Shown here piece by piece: positions 30,472 through 39,600 of a stretch of 64,000 bases of DNA (the first letter of the stretch is position 1; each line of letters opens with the position of its first letter). The stretch is from Pseudomonas sp. R84 (GTDB taxonomy: Bacteria > Pseudomonadota > Gammaproteobacteria > Pseudomonadales > Pseudomonadaceae): assembly GCF_009834515.1 (NCBI RefSeq), contig NZ_CP019426.1:6093501-6157500 (forward strand), in the 5' to 3' direction. The translations under genes were made by a program, and so were the position numbers. The notes under the pieces are model-generated. The model was given only the letters and a program-made list of their open reading frames with translations, made no database searches and was not told the DNA's origin.

Positions 30472-31253
30472 CACTGCGCCCTCAGCAGTTCGCGTACACG
30501 GCTGGAAGCAGCACGATTCTTCGCGCCGAGACGATTGCTCAAGTCAGTGCTGGAAATATCGCCGATGGCTTGCTTGAGGCATTCCTTCACCCGTGCCAGA
30601 TCCTCCGCCGTCGGCTGTTCAATCTGCTCAACCGACAGGGTTTCCCAAAGCAATCCGAGGCTCGCGTAACTGTCAATGTCATAAGCCATCGGCGGCACAC
30701 TGGCGGCCAGCGCTTCCAGCTCTTCAACACTGCGCAACGTCACCCGCGCCGCCGACGCCTTGCCCATCGCATGCACCATCACGCCGGGATCGCGCAGCGC
30801 GATCAAACGATTGGCCTGATAACCGTGCGCCAGAAACGCCCCGGACATCGCCTTACCGACCAGCAACGCAATCACCGGATGCCCAGCCAGACGCGCGCGG
30901 GCATAACTGTCCGCCGCACCGGCCAGTGCCTGATGAATACCGAGGGCTTCTTCACGCCGACCATAAGCCTGGCTCGGCACATCGACGATGGCGATGATCG
31001 GGCGTTTCTGCGCTTTATCACGATCAGCAGTGATCGCGTCATCCACAGCCTTGGCCAGACCCCAGCCTTCAAGCAAGCCGACCTCGCCGTTGCGAGCGCG
31101 AGGAAAACGATTGTCCGGGTCAGCCACCACAGCGATGAAACGCCCCAGCTCACCGTCAGCAACCTTCAACGAGGCCGGCAGCCCTTCGACCGCGACAGCG
31201 CCCGCGCTCAAGGCGTTGAACCAGTTCAAACCGCGCAATGAATAACCGCTCAT
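30468..31253 (-). CDS. mdcE: Malonate decarboxylase gamma subunit
   Basis: The 261-residue MdcE is the second carboxyltransferase-type subunit of the malonyl-S-carrier decarboxylase (crotonase fold). Segments such as IIAIVDVPSQAYGRREEALGIHQ and ALLVGKAMSGAFLAHGYQANRLIAL shape the oxyanion pocket typical of the family. It pairs with MdcD. The start ATG at 31253 overlaps the mdcD stop by 4 bp (ATGA). Confidence 0.93.
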   Translation of the reverse strand: MSGYSLRGLNWFNALSAGAVAVEGLPASLKVADGELGRFIAVVADPDNRFPRARNGEVGLLEGWGLAKAVDDAITADRDKAQKRPIIAIVDVPSQAYGRREEALGIHQALAGAADSYARARLAGHPVIALLVGKAMSGAFLAHGYQANRLIALRDPGVMVHAMGKASAARVTLRSVEELEALAASVPPMAYDIDSYASLGLLWETLSVEQIEQPTAEDLARVKECLKQAIGDISSTDLSNRLGAKNRAASSRVRELLRAQW

Positions 31254-32101
31254 GAGCGCTCTCCTTGATACAGATCGCGAACCACCGACGGTTCGATTTG
31301 CGGGTCAGTGTTCAGACTGCCAAGGCGTTGCAGGAACCACTCAGCGCGTTGGCTGCGTGGCTGCGCCGGCAAACCTTGTTGGAGCAATTCGCCGACCTGC
31401 TGACGAATCTTCGCCACGTCATCGGCGACATAACGATCGACCAGACCACTGGCGAAACGCTGTTCGCCACCGGTCAGGCTCCAGATGAACGGACGGTCGC
31501 GCGAGTCGTATTCTTCGATCCCGGCTTCCTGCTCAATCACTTGCGGACCGTTCAAACCGAGTCGTGCTTCCTGAGTCACCAGCAAATAGCTGCACAGCGC
31601 CGCCGCAATCGACATGCCGCCAAAGCAACCAACGCTACCCGCTACCACGCCAACCACCGGTTGGTACTGCTGCAAATCGACAATCGCCGCATGAATATCA
31701 GCAATCGCCGCCAACCCAAGATTGGCCTCCTGCAAGCGCACGCCGCCGGTTTCCAGCAGCAACACCGCGCGCGTCGGAATGCCTTTACGGTTGTCTTCAG
31801 CCGCCAGCTCCAGCGCTCCGGCAATCTTCGCCCCGCCGACTTCGCCAAGGCTGCCGCCCTGAAATGCACCTTCAATCGCGGCAATGACCACCGGCAAACC
31901 ATCGAGGCTGCCCTTTGCGATTACCACGCCGTCATCGGCCTGCGGCACCACGCCCTGACGTTCCAGCCACGGCGACATCACCCGTTGAAACGGATCGAGC
32001 AATTCGCGAAAGCTGCCGGCATCGAGCAAGGCTTTCGCCCGTTGCCGCGCGCCGAGTTCGACGAAGCTGTGTTTGTTGAGCAACGCTGCGCTGTCAGTCA
32101 T
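31250..32101 (-). CDS. mdcD: Malonate decarboxylase beta subunit
   Basis: MdcD catalyses decarboxylation of the malonyl carrier thioester to acetyl carrier, with MdcE. The 283-residue protein starts MTDSAALLNKHSFVELGARQ. The carboxyltransferase region includes GGSLGEVGGAKIAGALELA, LLETGGVRLQEANLGLAAIA and VVAGSVGCFGGMSIAAALCSY. The start overlaps the mdcC stop by 8 bp. Confidence 0.94.
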   Translation of the reverse strand: MTDSAALLNKHSFVELGARQRAKALLDAGSFRELLDPFQRVMSPWLERQGVVPQADDGVVIAKGSLDGLPVVIAAIEGAFQGGSLGEVGGAKIAGALELAAEDNRKGIPTRAVLLLETGGVRLQEANLGLAAIADIHAAIVDLQQYQPVVGVVAGSVGCFGGMSIAAALCSYLLVTQEARLGLNGPQVIEQEAGIEEYDSRDRPFIWSLTGGEQRFASGLVDRYVADDVAKIRQQVGELLQQGLPAQPRSQRAEWFLQRLGSLNTDPQIEPSVVRDLYQGERS

Positions 32102-32393
32102 GGCCGATCTCCTCGAAACCTTGTTCCAGACGCAAGCGCACCACCCCCGGCGTCGCGCCGAAATCGTGGATATCGATGGCCATCGCCGGCGGCGTGGTGC
32201 CGTCGAACATCCGTGCAAACAGGTGCTGCCAGCGCAGCTGCGCGCCGTTGACCGAGGTCTGCACATTGATCGTCAGCTTGCCGGCCAGACCCGGTTCGAT
32301 CAGCACTTCTAGATCACCCGAGCCGACACAACCGACCAGCGCGCGACCGCGTGGCGGCTGCCCGGCGGGGAATTCAAACGATAGGGTTTCCAT
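32094..32393 (-). CDS. mdcC: Malonate decarboxylase acyl carrier protein (delta subunit)
   Basis: MdcC is the 99-residue carrier that shuttles acetyl and malonyl groups. Ser25 in GCVGSGDLEVL is at the position used in the Klebsiella protein to bind the triphosphoribosyl-dephospho-CoA arm (known family fact). The start is the ATG at 32393, sharing an ATGA with the mdcB stop. It differs from fatty-acid ACPs in fold and cofactor. Confidence 0.95.
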   Translation of the reverse strand: METLSFEFPAGQPPRGRALVGCVGSGDLEVLIEPGLAGKLTINVQTSVNGAQLRWQHLFARMFDGTTPPAMAIDIHDFGATPGVVRLRLEQGFEEIGHD

Positions 32394-33265
32394 CAAAACG
32401 CTCCCTGAGAGTTGCCGTCGCGCTCGATACGGTCGAGCAGCAGCGTGGCGGCGAGCAAGTCGGCGGCGCCACCGGGCGAGGCATTCAATGCGATGAGTTG
32501 TTGATCCAGTTCGTGCAAGCGACGGCGTCCGCTGAGGCTGGCGCTGCCACCGGCGTTGAGCACCGCTTGCGCGCCGGACTGCATGGCGTGCAGACCCTCT
32601 TCGCCGGCGCGGTAAAGCACGCAGGTGTCGGCGAGGTTGGTCATGATTGCGAGCAAGGCGTCGAGCCGGGCGTTCTGTTCGCCGTGGCTCTTGGCGCGGC
32701 TGCGTTTGAGTTGTGGCAGGCCGCGTTGCAGCACCGAAGGGAAGCCGAGTTGCGCTTCTTCGCGAGCGCCACGGGCGCCGTAACGCAGGGCGACTTGGGC
32801 GCCGTGGCTCAACGGTTTGGGTGCGTGGCGGTCATCTAGTAAGGCTAGGCGCGCGGCGCGCAGAGATACCGCGTTGGCGCTGGAAGATTGCGGTTCCAGT
32901 GCAGCGGCCGTCACCAACAGACCCAAGGCCCAGATCGCCCCGCGATGGGTGTTCACACCGTTGGTGGTCGCGAGCATCGATTGCTCACCTTCACGACCAA
33001 TCCGGCCAATCGCTTCGCGCAACGTTGAATCGACTTCGCCGATTGCAACCGCCGCTTCCGCCATTTCCTTGAACGCCGGCCACAACGACAGCGCCGAAGC
33101 GTGCATCAGGCCCAGGTGCAAATCGGTGTGCGCGCCATTGCCGCGACGGTCGACCAGCGCCGGTTTCGGCGACAGATCCGCTTCGTCGATCAGCGCGTCC
33201 ACCGCCAGATCAGCCAATCGATCAGCCAGGGACAGCGGTTTCGCTTGCAGGTTAAGTGCGTGCAT
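32393..33265 (-). CDS. mdcB: Triphosphoribosyl-dephospho-CoA synthase
   Basis: MdcB makes 2'-(5''-triphosphoribosyl)-3'-dephospho-CoA, the precursor of the MdcC prosthetic group, from ATP and dephospho-CoA. The 290-residue protein (CitG/MdcB family) has [20 protein letters not shown] near residue 38 and the typical [19 protein letters not shown] near 112. The ATG at 33265 has AGGAG upstream and shares its A with the mdcA stop (TAATG). Confidence 0.95.
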   Translation of the reverse strand: MHALNLQAKPLSLADRLADLAVDALIDEADLSPKPALVDRRGNGAHTDLHLGLMHASALSLWPAFKEMAEAAVAIGEVDSTLREAIGRIGREGEQSMLATTNGVNTHRGAIWALGLLVTAAALEPQSSSANAVSLRAARLALLDDRHAPKPLSHGAQVALRYGARGAREEAQLGFPSVLQRGLPQLKRSRAKSHGEQNARLDALLAIMTNLADTCVLYRAGEEGLHAMQSGAQAVLNAGGSASLSGRRRLHELDQQLIALNASPGGAADLLAATLLLDRIERDGNSQGAF

Positions 33266-34935
33266 TACCAGCTCCTGAATTTCGCGGGCGGGTTGTACAG
33301 GCCGCCGGACCACTCGACCAGATCGGCCACGCTCTTCGCTGCGAGCAGTTCGCGAGTGGCGTCGGTGCGGCGGATGCCGAGATCTTCGGGCAAAGCGATC
33401 AGGCCTTCGCGGCGCATGCGTTCGGTGTCTTTCGGGTTGTGGCGCAGGCCGATGGCGGTGACGCCGGCAACCGCGGCGATCATCGCCTGACGTTCTTCCA
33501 GCGAGCGCGCCTTGTACAGGTAGGCGATGCCTTCTTCGGTGAGCAGGTGGGTGACGTCGTCGCCGTAGATCATGATCGGCGCCAGCGGCATGCCGCTTTT
33601 CTTCGCCACTTCGACCGCGTCGAGGGTTTCGACGAAGGTCGGTTTGCCGCCCTCCTGGAAGGTCTCGACCATTTGCACCACGAGTTTCTTGCCGCGTTCG
33701 AGCATCGGTTGCTGCGAATCGTCATGACGCATATCGAGCCACGCCGGGGTGCCGTGACGGCGACCGCGCGGGTCATGGCCCATGTTCGGCGCACCACCGA
33801 AACCGGCGAGACGGCCACGGGTGACGGTCGAGGAATGGCCATCGCCATCGACCTGCAACGTCGCGCCGATAAACAGATCCACCGCGTACTGCCCGGCGAG
33901 TTGGCAGAACATCCGGTTGGAACGCAGCGAGCCGTCGCGGCCGGTGAAGAACACGTCGGGGCGCGCGGCGATGTAGTTTTCCATGCCCAGCTCAGTGCCG
34001 AAGCAATGCACGCTTTCGACCCAACCGCTCTCGATTGCCGGGATCAATGTCGGGTGCGGATTCAGCGTCCAGTTGCGGCAGATTTTGCCTTTGAGGCCGA
34101 GGGATTCGCCGTAGGTCGGCAGGATCAATTCGATGGCGGCGGTGTTGAAACCGATGCCGTGGTTGAGCGACTGCACGTTGTGTTTTTCGTAGATCCCGCG
34201 AATCGCCATCATCGCCATCAACACGTGCACAGGCTTGATGTGCCGTGGGTCGCGGGTGAACAGCGGTTCGATGTAGAACGGCTTGTCGGCGACCACGACG
34301 AAATCGACCCACGACGCTGGAATATCAACGCGAGGCAGTTCGCTGACGTCGTCGACCAATTGGTTGACCTGGACGATGACGATGCCGTCGCTGAACGCCG
34401 CCGGTTCGATCAGTGCCGGGGTGTCTTCGGTGCTCGGGCCGGTGTAGATGTTGCCGGCGCGGTCGGCCATGAACCCGGCCGAGAGCACGACGTTGGGGAT
34501 CAGGTCCACCACCAGTCGGGCGTAGAGTTCGATGTAGGTGTGAATCGCGCCGACTTCCAGCAGGCCGTCTTCCAGCAACTGGCTGATGCGCAGGCTCTGG
34601 GTGCCGGCGAAGGAGAAATCGAGCTTGCGGGCGATGCCGCGTTCGAACAGGTCGAGGTGCTCGGAGCGGCCGACGCTGGGCATGATCATGTGCAGGTCGT
34701 GGAGCTTTTCCGGGTCGGCTTTGGCCAGCGAACGGGAGAGGAAATCCGCTTGCTTCTGGTTGTTGCCCTCCAGTACCACACGGTCGCCGGGATGAATCAG
34801 CGCTTCGAGCGCGGCGACGATCTTGTCGGTGGGCAACACCACACCGTCGGCCAGCCCACGCACCTTGTCGAGGCGGCGCTGCTTCTCATCGCGCCGCCGC
34901 GTCCAGCGCGAGTCGGGGGAAATTGTTGTTGTCAT
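33265..34935 (-). CDS. mdcA: Malonate decarboxylase alpha subunit (acetyl-carrier:malonate transferase)
   Basis: MdcA swaps malonate for acetate on the carrier protein, the first step of each catalytic cycle. The 556-residue protein opens [20 protein letters not shown]. Recognisable parts are [26 protein letters not shown] near 35 and [27 protein letters not shown] near 250. [19 protein letters not shown] lies near 375. The ATG at 34935 has GGAG 5 bp before it; a GTG two codons earlier is less likely. It is the first gene of the mdcABCDEGH-madLM operon. A palindrome at 35013-35035 may control it. Confidence 0.95.
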   Translation of the reverse strand: MTTTISPDSRWTRRRDEKQRRLDKVRGLADGVVLPTDKIVAALEALIHPGDRVVLEGNNQKQADFLSRSLAKADPEKLHDLHMIMPSVGRSEHLDLFERGIARKLDFSFAGTQSLRISQLLEDGLLEVGAIHTYIELYARLVVDLIPNVVLSAGFMADRAGNIYTGPSTEDTPALIEPAAFSDGIVIVQVNQLVDDVSELPRVDIPASWVDFVVVADKPFYIEPLFTRDPRHIKPVHVLMAMMAIRGIYEKHNVQSLNHGIGFNTAAIELILPTYGESLGLKGKICRNWTLNPHPTLIPAIESGWVESVHCFGTELGMENYIAARPDVFFTGRDGSLRSNRMFCQLAGQYAVDLFIGATLQVDGDGHSSTVTRGRLAGFGGAPNMGHDPRGRRHGTPAWLDMRHDDSQQPMLERGKKLVVQMVETFQEGGKPTFVETLDAVEVAKKSGMPLAPIMIYGDDVTHLLTEEGIAYLYKARSLEERQAMIAAVAGVTAIGLRHNPKDTERMRREGLIALPEDLGIRRTDATRELLAAKSVADLVEWSGGLYNPPAKFRSW

Positions 34936-35012
34936 GCTCACTCCACGGGGTTCGCTGTCGTGGAGCTAAGGTAGGCGTGTGGGGTGGGGGCATCAATCAA
35001 GCGCGGTGGTGA

Positions 35013-35035
35013 ATCATTACGCTCAGGGTAATGAT
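35013..35035. promoter_or_regulatory. Palindrome upstream of mdcA, candidate MdcR binding site
   Basis: ATCATTAC (35013-35020) and GTAATGAT (35028-35035) are perfect 8-bp inverted arms with a 7-bp spacer, centred about 89 bp upstream of the mdcA ATG. LysR regulators bind such T-N11-A-type palindromes at about this distance. The repeat lies in the only gap before the operon. Assignment to MdcR is inferred. Confidence 0.5.
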
Positions 35036-35044
35036 CAAGAACCG

Positions 35045-35245
35045 CCCTCACCCTAGCCCTCTCCCGGAGGGAGAGGGGACCGATTGGGGGATATTCGGGA
35101 ATTGCGCCGACCTGGGAATGTTGTACTGAATCCAGAATTTACCAGGTTCACCAGATCCATAATCGACTCGGTTTTTCAGGTCGATGTATGACGCCAGACA
35201 CCTCGGTCGGCCCCCTCTCCCTCCGGGAGAGGGCTGGGGTGAGGG
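35045..35245. repeat. Long inverted repeat element, family D (one internal unit)
   Basis: Same ends as the elements at 9852 and 27411. The interior has a diverged CCAGAATTTACCAGG segment and a TTTTTCAGGTCGATGTATGA segment. It separates mdcA from the DUF6124 gene. Confidence 0.8.
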
Positions 35246-35257
35246 TCAGCTTTTTCG

Positions 35258-35623
35258 CTACTCCGTCGGCACCAACCTATCCAACAAACGATTGACGGCC
35301 ATCTCCGCCACCATCACCACCTGAGCAATACCCTGCACAGTCTTGCGGTGCGTACCCTCCACCATTGCCGCATGGTTGTTGAGCATCACCGTAGCCGAAC
35401 CGAGGGTTTCGCTGGCGTCGGCCAGCAGGGACTCGGTGTCGGCATTGGGGTTGGCCATGTACAGCGTGTTGGGGGTGTAGGGCGTGGCCATCAGATCGGC
35501 GTTGGTCGGGCCGAGATAATGGTCGAGGGCGCGTTCGGCGGCTTCGTGGAATTTCTTGGAGTCGGGGGATTCGTAGGGGGATGCCGGGTCGGTGACCGGC
35601 GGGTTAGGCGTTACTTTGAACAT
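35258..35623 (-). CDS. DUF6124 family protein
   Basis: A 121-residue cytosolic protein opening MFKVTPNPPVTDPASPYES, a hallmark of the Pseudomonas DUF6124 (formerly DUF3077) family. The Pro-rich N-terminus is followed by a helical region from about residue 25. AASEAL-like helices (DTESLLADASETLGSATVMLNNHAAMVEG) end in QVVMVAEMAVNRLLDRL. No function is known. GAGGA lies before the ATG at 35623. Its leader contains the unusual hairpin set at 35651-35838, and no other gene lies between it and the chpC end. Confidence 0.88.
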   Translation of the reverse strand: MFKVTPNPPVTDPASPYESPDSKKFHEAAERALDHYLGPTNADLMATPYTPNTLYMANPNADTESLLADASETLGSATVMLNNHAAMVEGTHRKTVQGIAQVVMVAEMAVNRLLDRLVPTE

Positions 35624-35650
35624 TTACCAGATCCTCATTCGGGCTAGCCA

Positions 35651-35838
35651 CCGCTTCTCTACTAAAAGAAGTGGAGGCAGCTGTGCGCAGGTTAGTAGAC
35701 CGGGGATCTGGGAAACCGGCGCGCCGAAGCGCCCTGCGCACAACCACCATAAAGTGCAGGTATGGAGTACCTGACTGTCTGATGAGCTATACGCCCCAAA
35801 TATGACGGGCTACTAAACCCGATCACTGGAAATCAGTG
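35651..35838 (-). promoter_or_regulatory. Structured leader of the DUF6124 gene: two hairpins with identical loops plus a complementary segment
   Basis: Plus-strand coordinates. Hairpin B: CCGCTTCT (35651-35658) and AGAAGTGG (35667-35674), loop CTACTAAA. Hairpin A: CGGG (35806-35809) and CCCG (35818-35821), the same loop CTACTAAA. Between them TTAGTAG (35692-35698) complements both loops. A 10-bp stem TGTGCGCAGG (35682-35691) with CCTGCGCACA (35733-35742) encloses that segment. Further hairpins are CAGGTA/TACCTG (35757-35773) and TCACTG/CAGTGA (35823-35839). Read on the minus strand, the set lies directly before the DUF6124 ribosome-binding site. No known riboswitch class was recognised. Confidence 0.5.
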
Positions 35839-35839
35839 A

Positions 35840-36034
35840 CGGAATCAAGTTACGCAGCATGCCGAAGGCGCACAAGCCGGCGGATTCTGGTGCATGCGTA
35901 GGCAGCGGCGCAAGGATTTGTAGGCCATGGAGCCGTAACACCGGGTGTCTTTAAACAGATGTGCCTGGATGCGTTTATTGCGCTGCGGGGATTGAGGATT
36001 TGTCTGTCGGATTTTGGTGGATGCCGCAGGCGCT
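35840..36034. other. Gene-free stretch upstream of the structured leader
   Basis: About 195 bp with two overlapping open frames on the minus strand but no start codon with a ribosome-binding site. From memory, very similar peptides (around AHLFKDTRCYGSMAYKSL) are annotated as tiny hypothetical proteins in other Pseudomonas genomes. That would point to a conserved non-coding element more than a gene. Not verified. Confidence 0.4.
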
Positions 36035-36099
36035 ATCGCGAGCAGGCTCACTCCTACAGGGGAATGCATTCCAACTGTAGGAGTGAGCCTGCTCGCGAT
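36035..36099. repeat. REPIN-type inverted repeat, family B
   Basis: Facing family B motifs lie downstream of the chpC stop and could help end the Pil-Chp transcript. Confidence 0.85.
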
Positions 36100-36129
36100 G
36101 AGGCCAGTCAGGCCAATGCAAACTCCGGA

Positions 36130-36600
36130 TCAGAAGACCAGCCCCGCCTCCACCAACAACTTCTCCAGCCCAAGCAAGTCAGGCACCTTCGCCACCTGTT
36201 CACCCACTTGCACCGCCGCCTGCTCCAGCGCACACAACGGCACATCGACATAACTCAACTGGCTATCAAGCTTGTACGAACGCGGAATCCCCTGCACCAG
36301 GAGCGCAATGAACTTCAGCTCCGGCAACCCGCCGAGGGCATTGAGGATGACAATCCGCGCGCGCTCGCCAATGACGATTTTCTGCCCGCACGCCGATTCA
36401 AAACTGAGCAACGGAATCTGCCGCTCACGCCACGTAACCTTGCCGAGATACCACGGCGGCGTGTCCAGATCGAAGGCGCTGGCCTGATAGTCGATCAGCT
36501 CGGCCACGGCGACGTTAGGCAGAATCAAATTGCGATCCGCCAACGGCAGCAACAGCCCGGTGAGCTGGCTGCTGCGCTGATTATGCCGGCGCTCATGCAT
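36130..36600 (-). CDS. chpC: CheW-like protein of the Pil-Chp system
   Basis: A 156-residue CheW-domain adaptor beginning MHERRHNQRSSQLTGLLLPL. The core (VAELIDYQASAFDLDTPPWYLGKVTWRERQIPLLSFE) is typical of CheW. ChpC links additional receptors or signals to the ChpA kinase controlling type IV pili. The ATG at 36600 overlaps the chpA stop by 8 bp and has GGAG upstream. It is last in the operon; chpD and chpE of PAO1 are not present after it. Confidence 0.85.
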   Translation of the reverse strand: MHERRHNQRSSQLTGLLLPLADRNLILPNVAVAELIDYQASAFDLDTPPWYLGKVTWRERQIPLLSFESACGQKIVIGERARIVILNALGGLPELKFIALLVQGIPRSYKLDSQLSYVDVPLCALEQAAVQVGEQVAKVPDLLGLEKLLVEAGLVF

Positions 36601-39600
36601 GTTTCTTGCTCCACTGGGCAATGCTTTCAAGCAATACCGACTCTTGATACGGTTTGCCGAGGTAGTCGTTGACGCCGATGGCCATCGCTCGGTCGCGGTG
36701 TTTCTGCCCGGTGCGTGAGGTGATCATGATGATTGGCAGGTGTTGCAGACGTTCGTCGTTGCGCACCTGGGTGGCGACTTCGAAGCCGTCCATGCGCGGC
36801 ATTTCGATGTCGAGCAGCATCAGGTCGGGCATGTGCTCTTCGAGCAGCAGCATGGCGTCGACCCCGTCCTTGGCGGTCAGCACGTTCATGCCGTGGCGTT
36901 CGAGCAAACGGCTGGTGACCTTGCGCACGGTGACCGAGTCGTCGACCACCATCACCAGCAGCGGTTTGTGCGGTTCGCTGTCGACCTCCGGCAGCGTCGG
37001 CGGCTGCACAATCCGCGCCTGCATGGCGCGGATCGGCGCGAGCAAATCGAGAATCAGCACCACCCGGCCATCGCCAAGAATCGTCGCCCCGGACACGCCC
37101 TGCACCGCCGCAAATTGGGCGCCGAGGCTCTTGACCACGATCTCGCGGGTGCCGGCCATGGTATCCACCAGCACCGCGATGCGCCGGTCGTTGTAGTGCA
37201 CCAGCAGCACCGGCAATGGCAGATTCTGGCCGAGCAGTTTCGGCCGTGGCGCGGTTTTCAGTAGTTCGCCGAGGTAGCACAGTTCATAGGTCTGGCCGCC
37301 GTACTGGTAGCGCGGCGGATCAACCCGGAAGTGAGCTTCCAGATCATTCGGCAACACGCGAACAATACCTTCGATGGTGTTCAGCGGAATCGCGTATTGA
37401 TCCTCGCCACACTGCACCATCAGCGCACGGTTGACCGACACGGTGAACGGCAGCCGAATGCGGAAATGCACGCCCTGCCCCGGCACCGAATCGATGCTCA
37501 TGCTGCCGCCCAGTTGCCGCACCTCTTCATGCACCACGTCCATGCCGACGCCACGCCCGGAAATCTGCGTGATCTTTTCCGCTGTGGAAAACCCCGGCTG
37601 AAGGATGAACTGCAACACGTCGCGGTCGCTGATCTCGGCTTCCGGCGCGAGCATGCCGCGCTTGATTGCCTTCTTGCGCACCGCTTCCAATGGCACCCCG
37701 GCGCCGTCATCGCGAATGTCGAAAACGATGTCGCCGCCCTCGCGGGACAGGTCGAGGCTGATCTGCCCTTGCGCCGGCTTACCCGCTGCCAGCCGCACCT
37801 CGGCGGACTCCAGACCATGATCGACGGCGTTGCGCAGCATGTGCTCCAGCGGTGCCGCCATACGCTCCAGCACGTTGCGATCCATCTCGCCTTCAGCGTT
37901 GCCGACGACAAACGCGACGTCTTTGTTCAGCTCTTCGGCGACCTGGCGGACGATGCGTTTCAGGCGCGGCAACATGCGCTCGAACGGCACCATGCGCGTA
38001 CGCATCAGGCCCTCCTGCAATTCGGTGTTGATGCGGCCCTGTTGCTGCAACAGGTTCTCGGCGTCGTGATTGCGCCGATCGAGGGTTTCCTTGAGGTCGA
38101 GCAAGTCGGAGGCGGATTCGAACAGCGCCCGTGACAGTTGCTGCAACTGCGAATGGCGATCCATTTCCAGCGGATCGAATTCCTCGTAGCCGAGGTGTTC
38201 GGCGTCGACTTGCTGGCGGCTGAGAATTCGCCCCTGGGTTTCGGTGTCGAGCCGGCGTAACTGATCGCGCATCCGTTCGATGGTGGTTTCCATCTCGTTC
38301 AGAGCGATCTGTGCGTCGTTGACCTGCTGTTCGATACGGCCACGGAAGATCGAGGTTTCCCCGGCCAGATTGACCAGCTCATCGAGCAGTTCGGCGGAGA
38401 CCTTGACCATGTCCGCGCCCGCTTCGGCAGTCGGTGGCGCGGGCTCGGTCTTGGCTGGCAACGGTAACGCTGGCGGCGTTTCAACGGTCACCGGATGGCT
38501 GAAATTCTGAATCGCATTGATCAACCGATCGGCCGGCGGACACGGTTGCCCGGCGCGCACGCCATCGAGCATTTGCGCCAGACGATCATGCCCGCGTTGC
38601 ACCAGTGCAAACAGCTCTGCAGACGGCTGCAAAACGCCGCTGGAAAGACTTTCATAAAGGTATTCCAACTCATGCGCGAGGTCGCCGATCGGGCCGATCT
38701 CGACCATCCGCGCGCCGCCCTTGAGGGTGTGCAGATCGCGCAGCAGGGTTTCCACTTCCTGACGATTACCCGGCTCGGCCTGCCAGCGCAGCAGCGCGGC
38801 GCCGGAGTTTTCGATGATGTCGAAACCTTCTTCGAGGAAGATCTCCAGCAGCTCCGGGTCGTGGCCAGCGCTGTCATGATCGGCCGCTGGCTGGGGCGTT
38901 TCGCTGACGGCCTGGCCTTGACGCACCTGACGCAGGGTTTCGATCAAATCCTGCGCCGGGGTCAGTGGCTGATGTTGTTGCAGTTGTTCAAGCAGCAGCG
39001 CCAAACGCTCATGACTCTTGAGCAGCAGACGCCTCAAGGTTTCGCTGTAGTTGAATCGACGATCGACCAGACCTTCGTAAAGGCTTTCCAGCTCCTGGGC
39101 CAGATCGCCAATGGCCTCGACTTCGGCCATCCGCGCGCCGCCCTTGAGGGTGTGCAAATCGCGCTGCAACGAGGACAGCGGCGCGGCATTGTCCGGGTCG
39201 CTCAACCAGCGCTGCAAGGCCTGGCCTGAGCTGTCGAGAATGTCGACCGCCTCTTCGAGGAAGATCTCGACAATCTCGTCATCGGGTTCAAGCGCCGTTG
39301 CCTTTTGCTGCAACTCAGCGGTGGCGCTGCCCAGTTCACGGATGCTCAGGGTGCGGCTGCCATCGCTGCGAATCAGGCCCATCGACGAAGGATCGAGGCT
39401 CTCATCAAGCAGATCATGCAGCGCCCGAATACGTTCGGGCTGCGGCGTGACTTCCTGGCCGGCAGCCAGTTCGTCGAGCATGTTGATCAGCGCTTCGTGA
39501 GCGTTTTGCGCTTCCTGGAAAAACCGTTCACTGACCGCCAGGCTGCTTTCTTCGACCGCGCCATACAGGTCGAGCAAGGCTTCACACAGCACGTCGACCG

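Noticed and set aside
33256..34974. 572-residue plus-strand open frame opposite mdcA
   Set aside because: The complement of mdcA codons in high-GC DNA. The minus-strand operon is complete with overlapping junctions.
35845..36069. 74-residue minus-strand frame in the DUF6124 upstream region
   Set aside because: Its start lies inside a REPIN and there is no ribosome site. It is kept only as part of a possible non-coding element.
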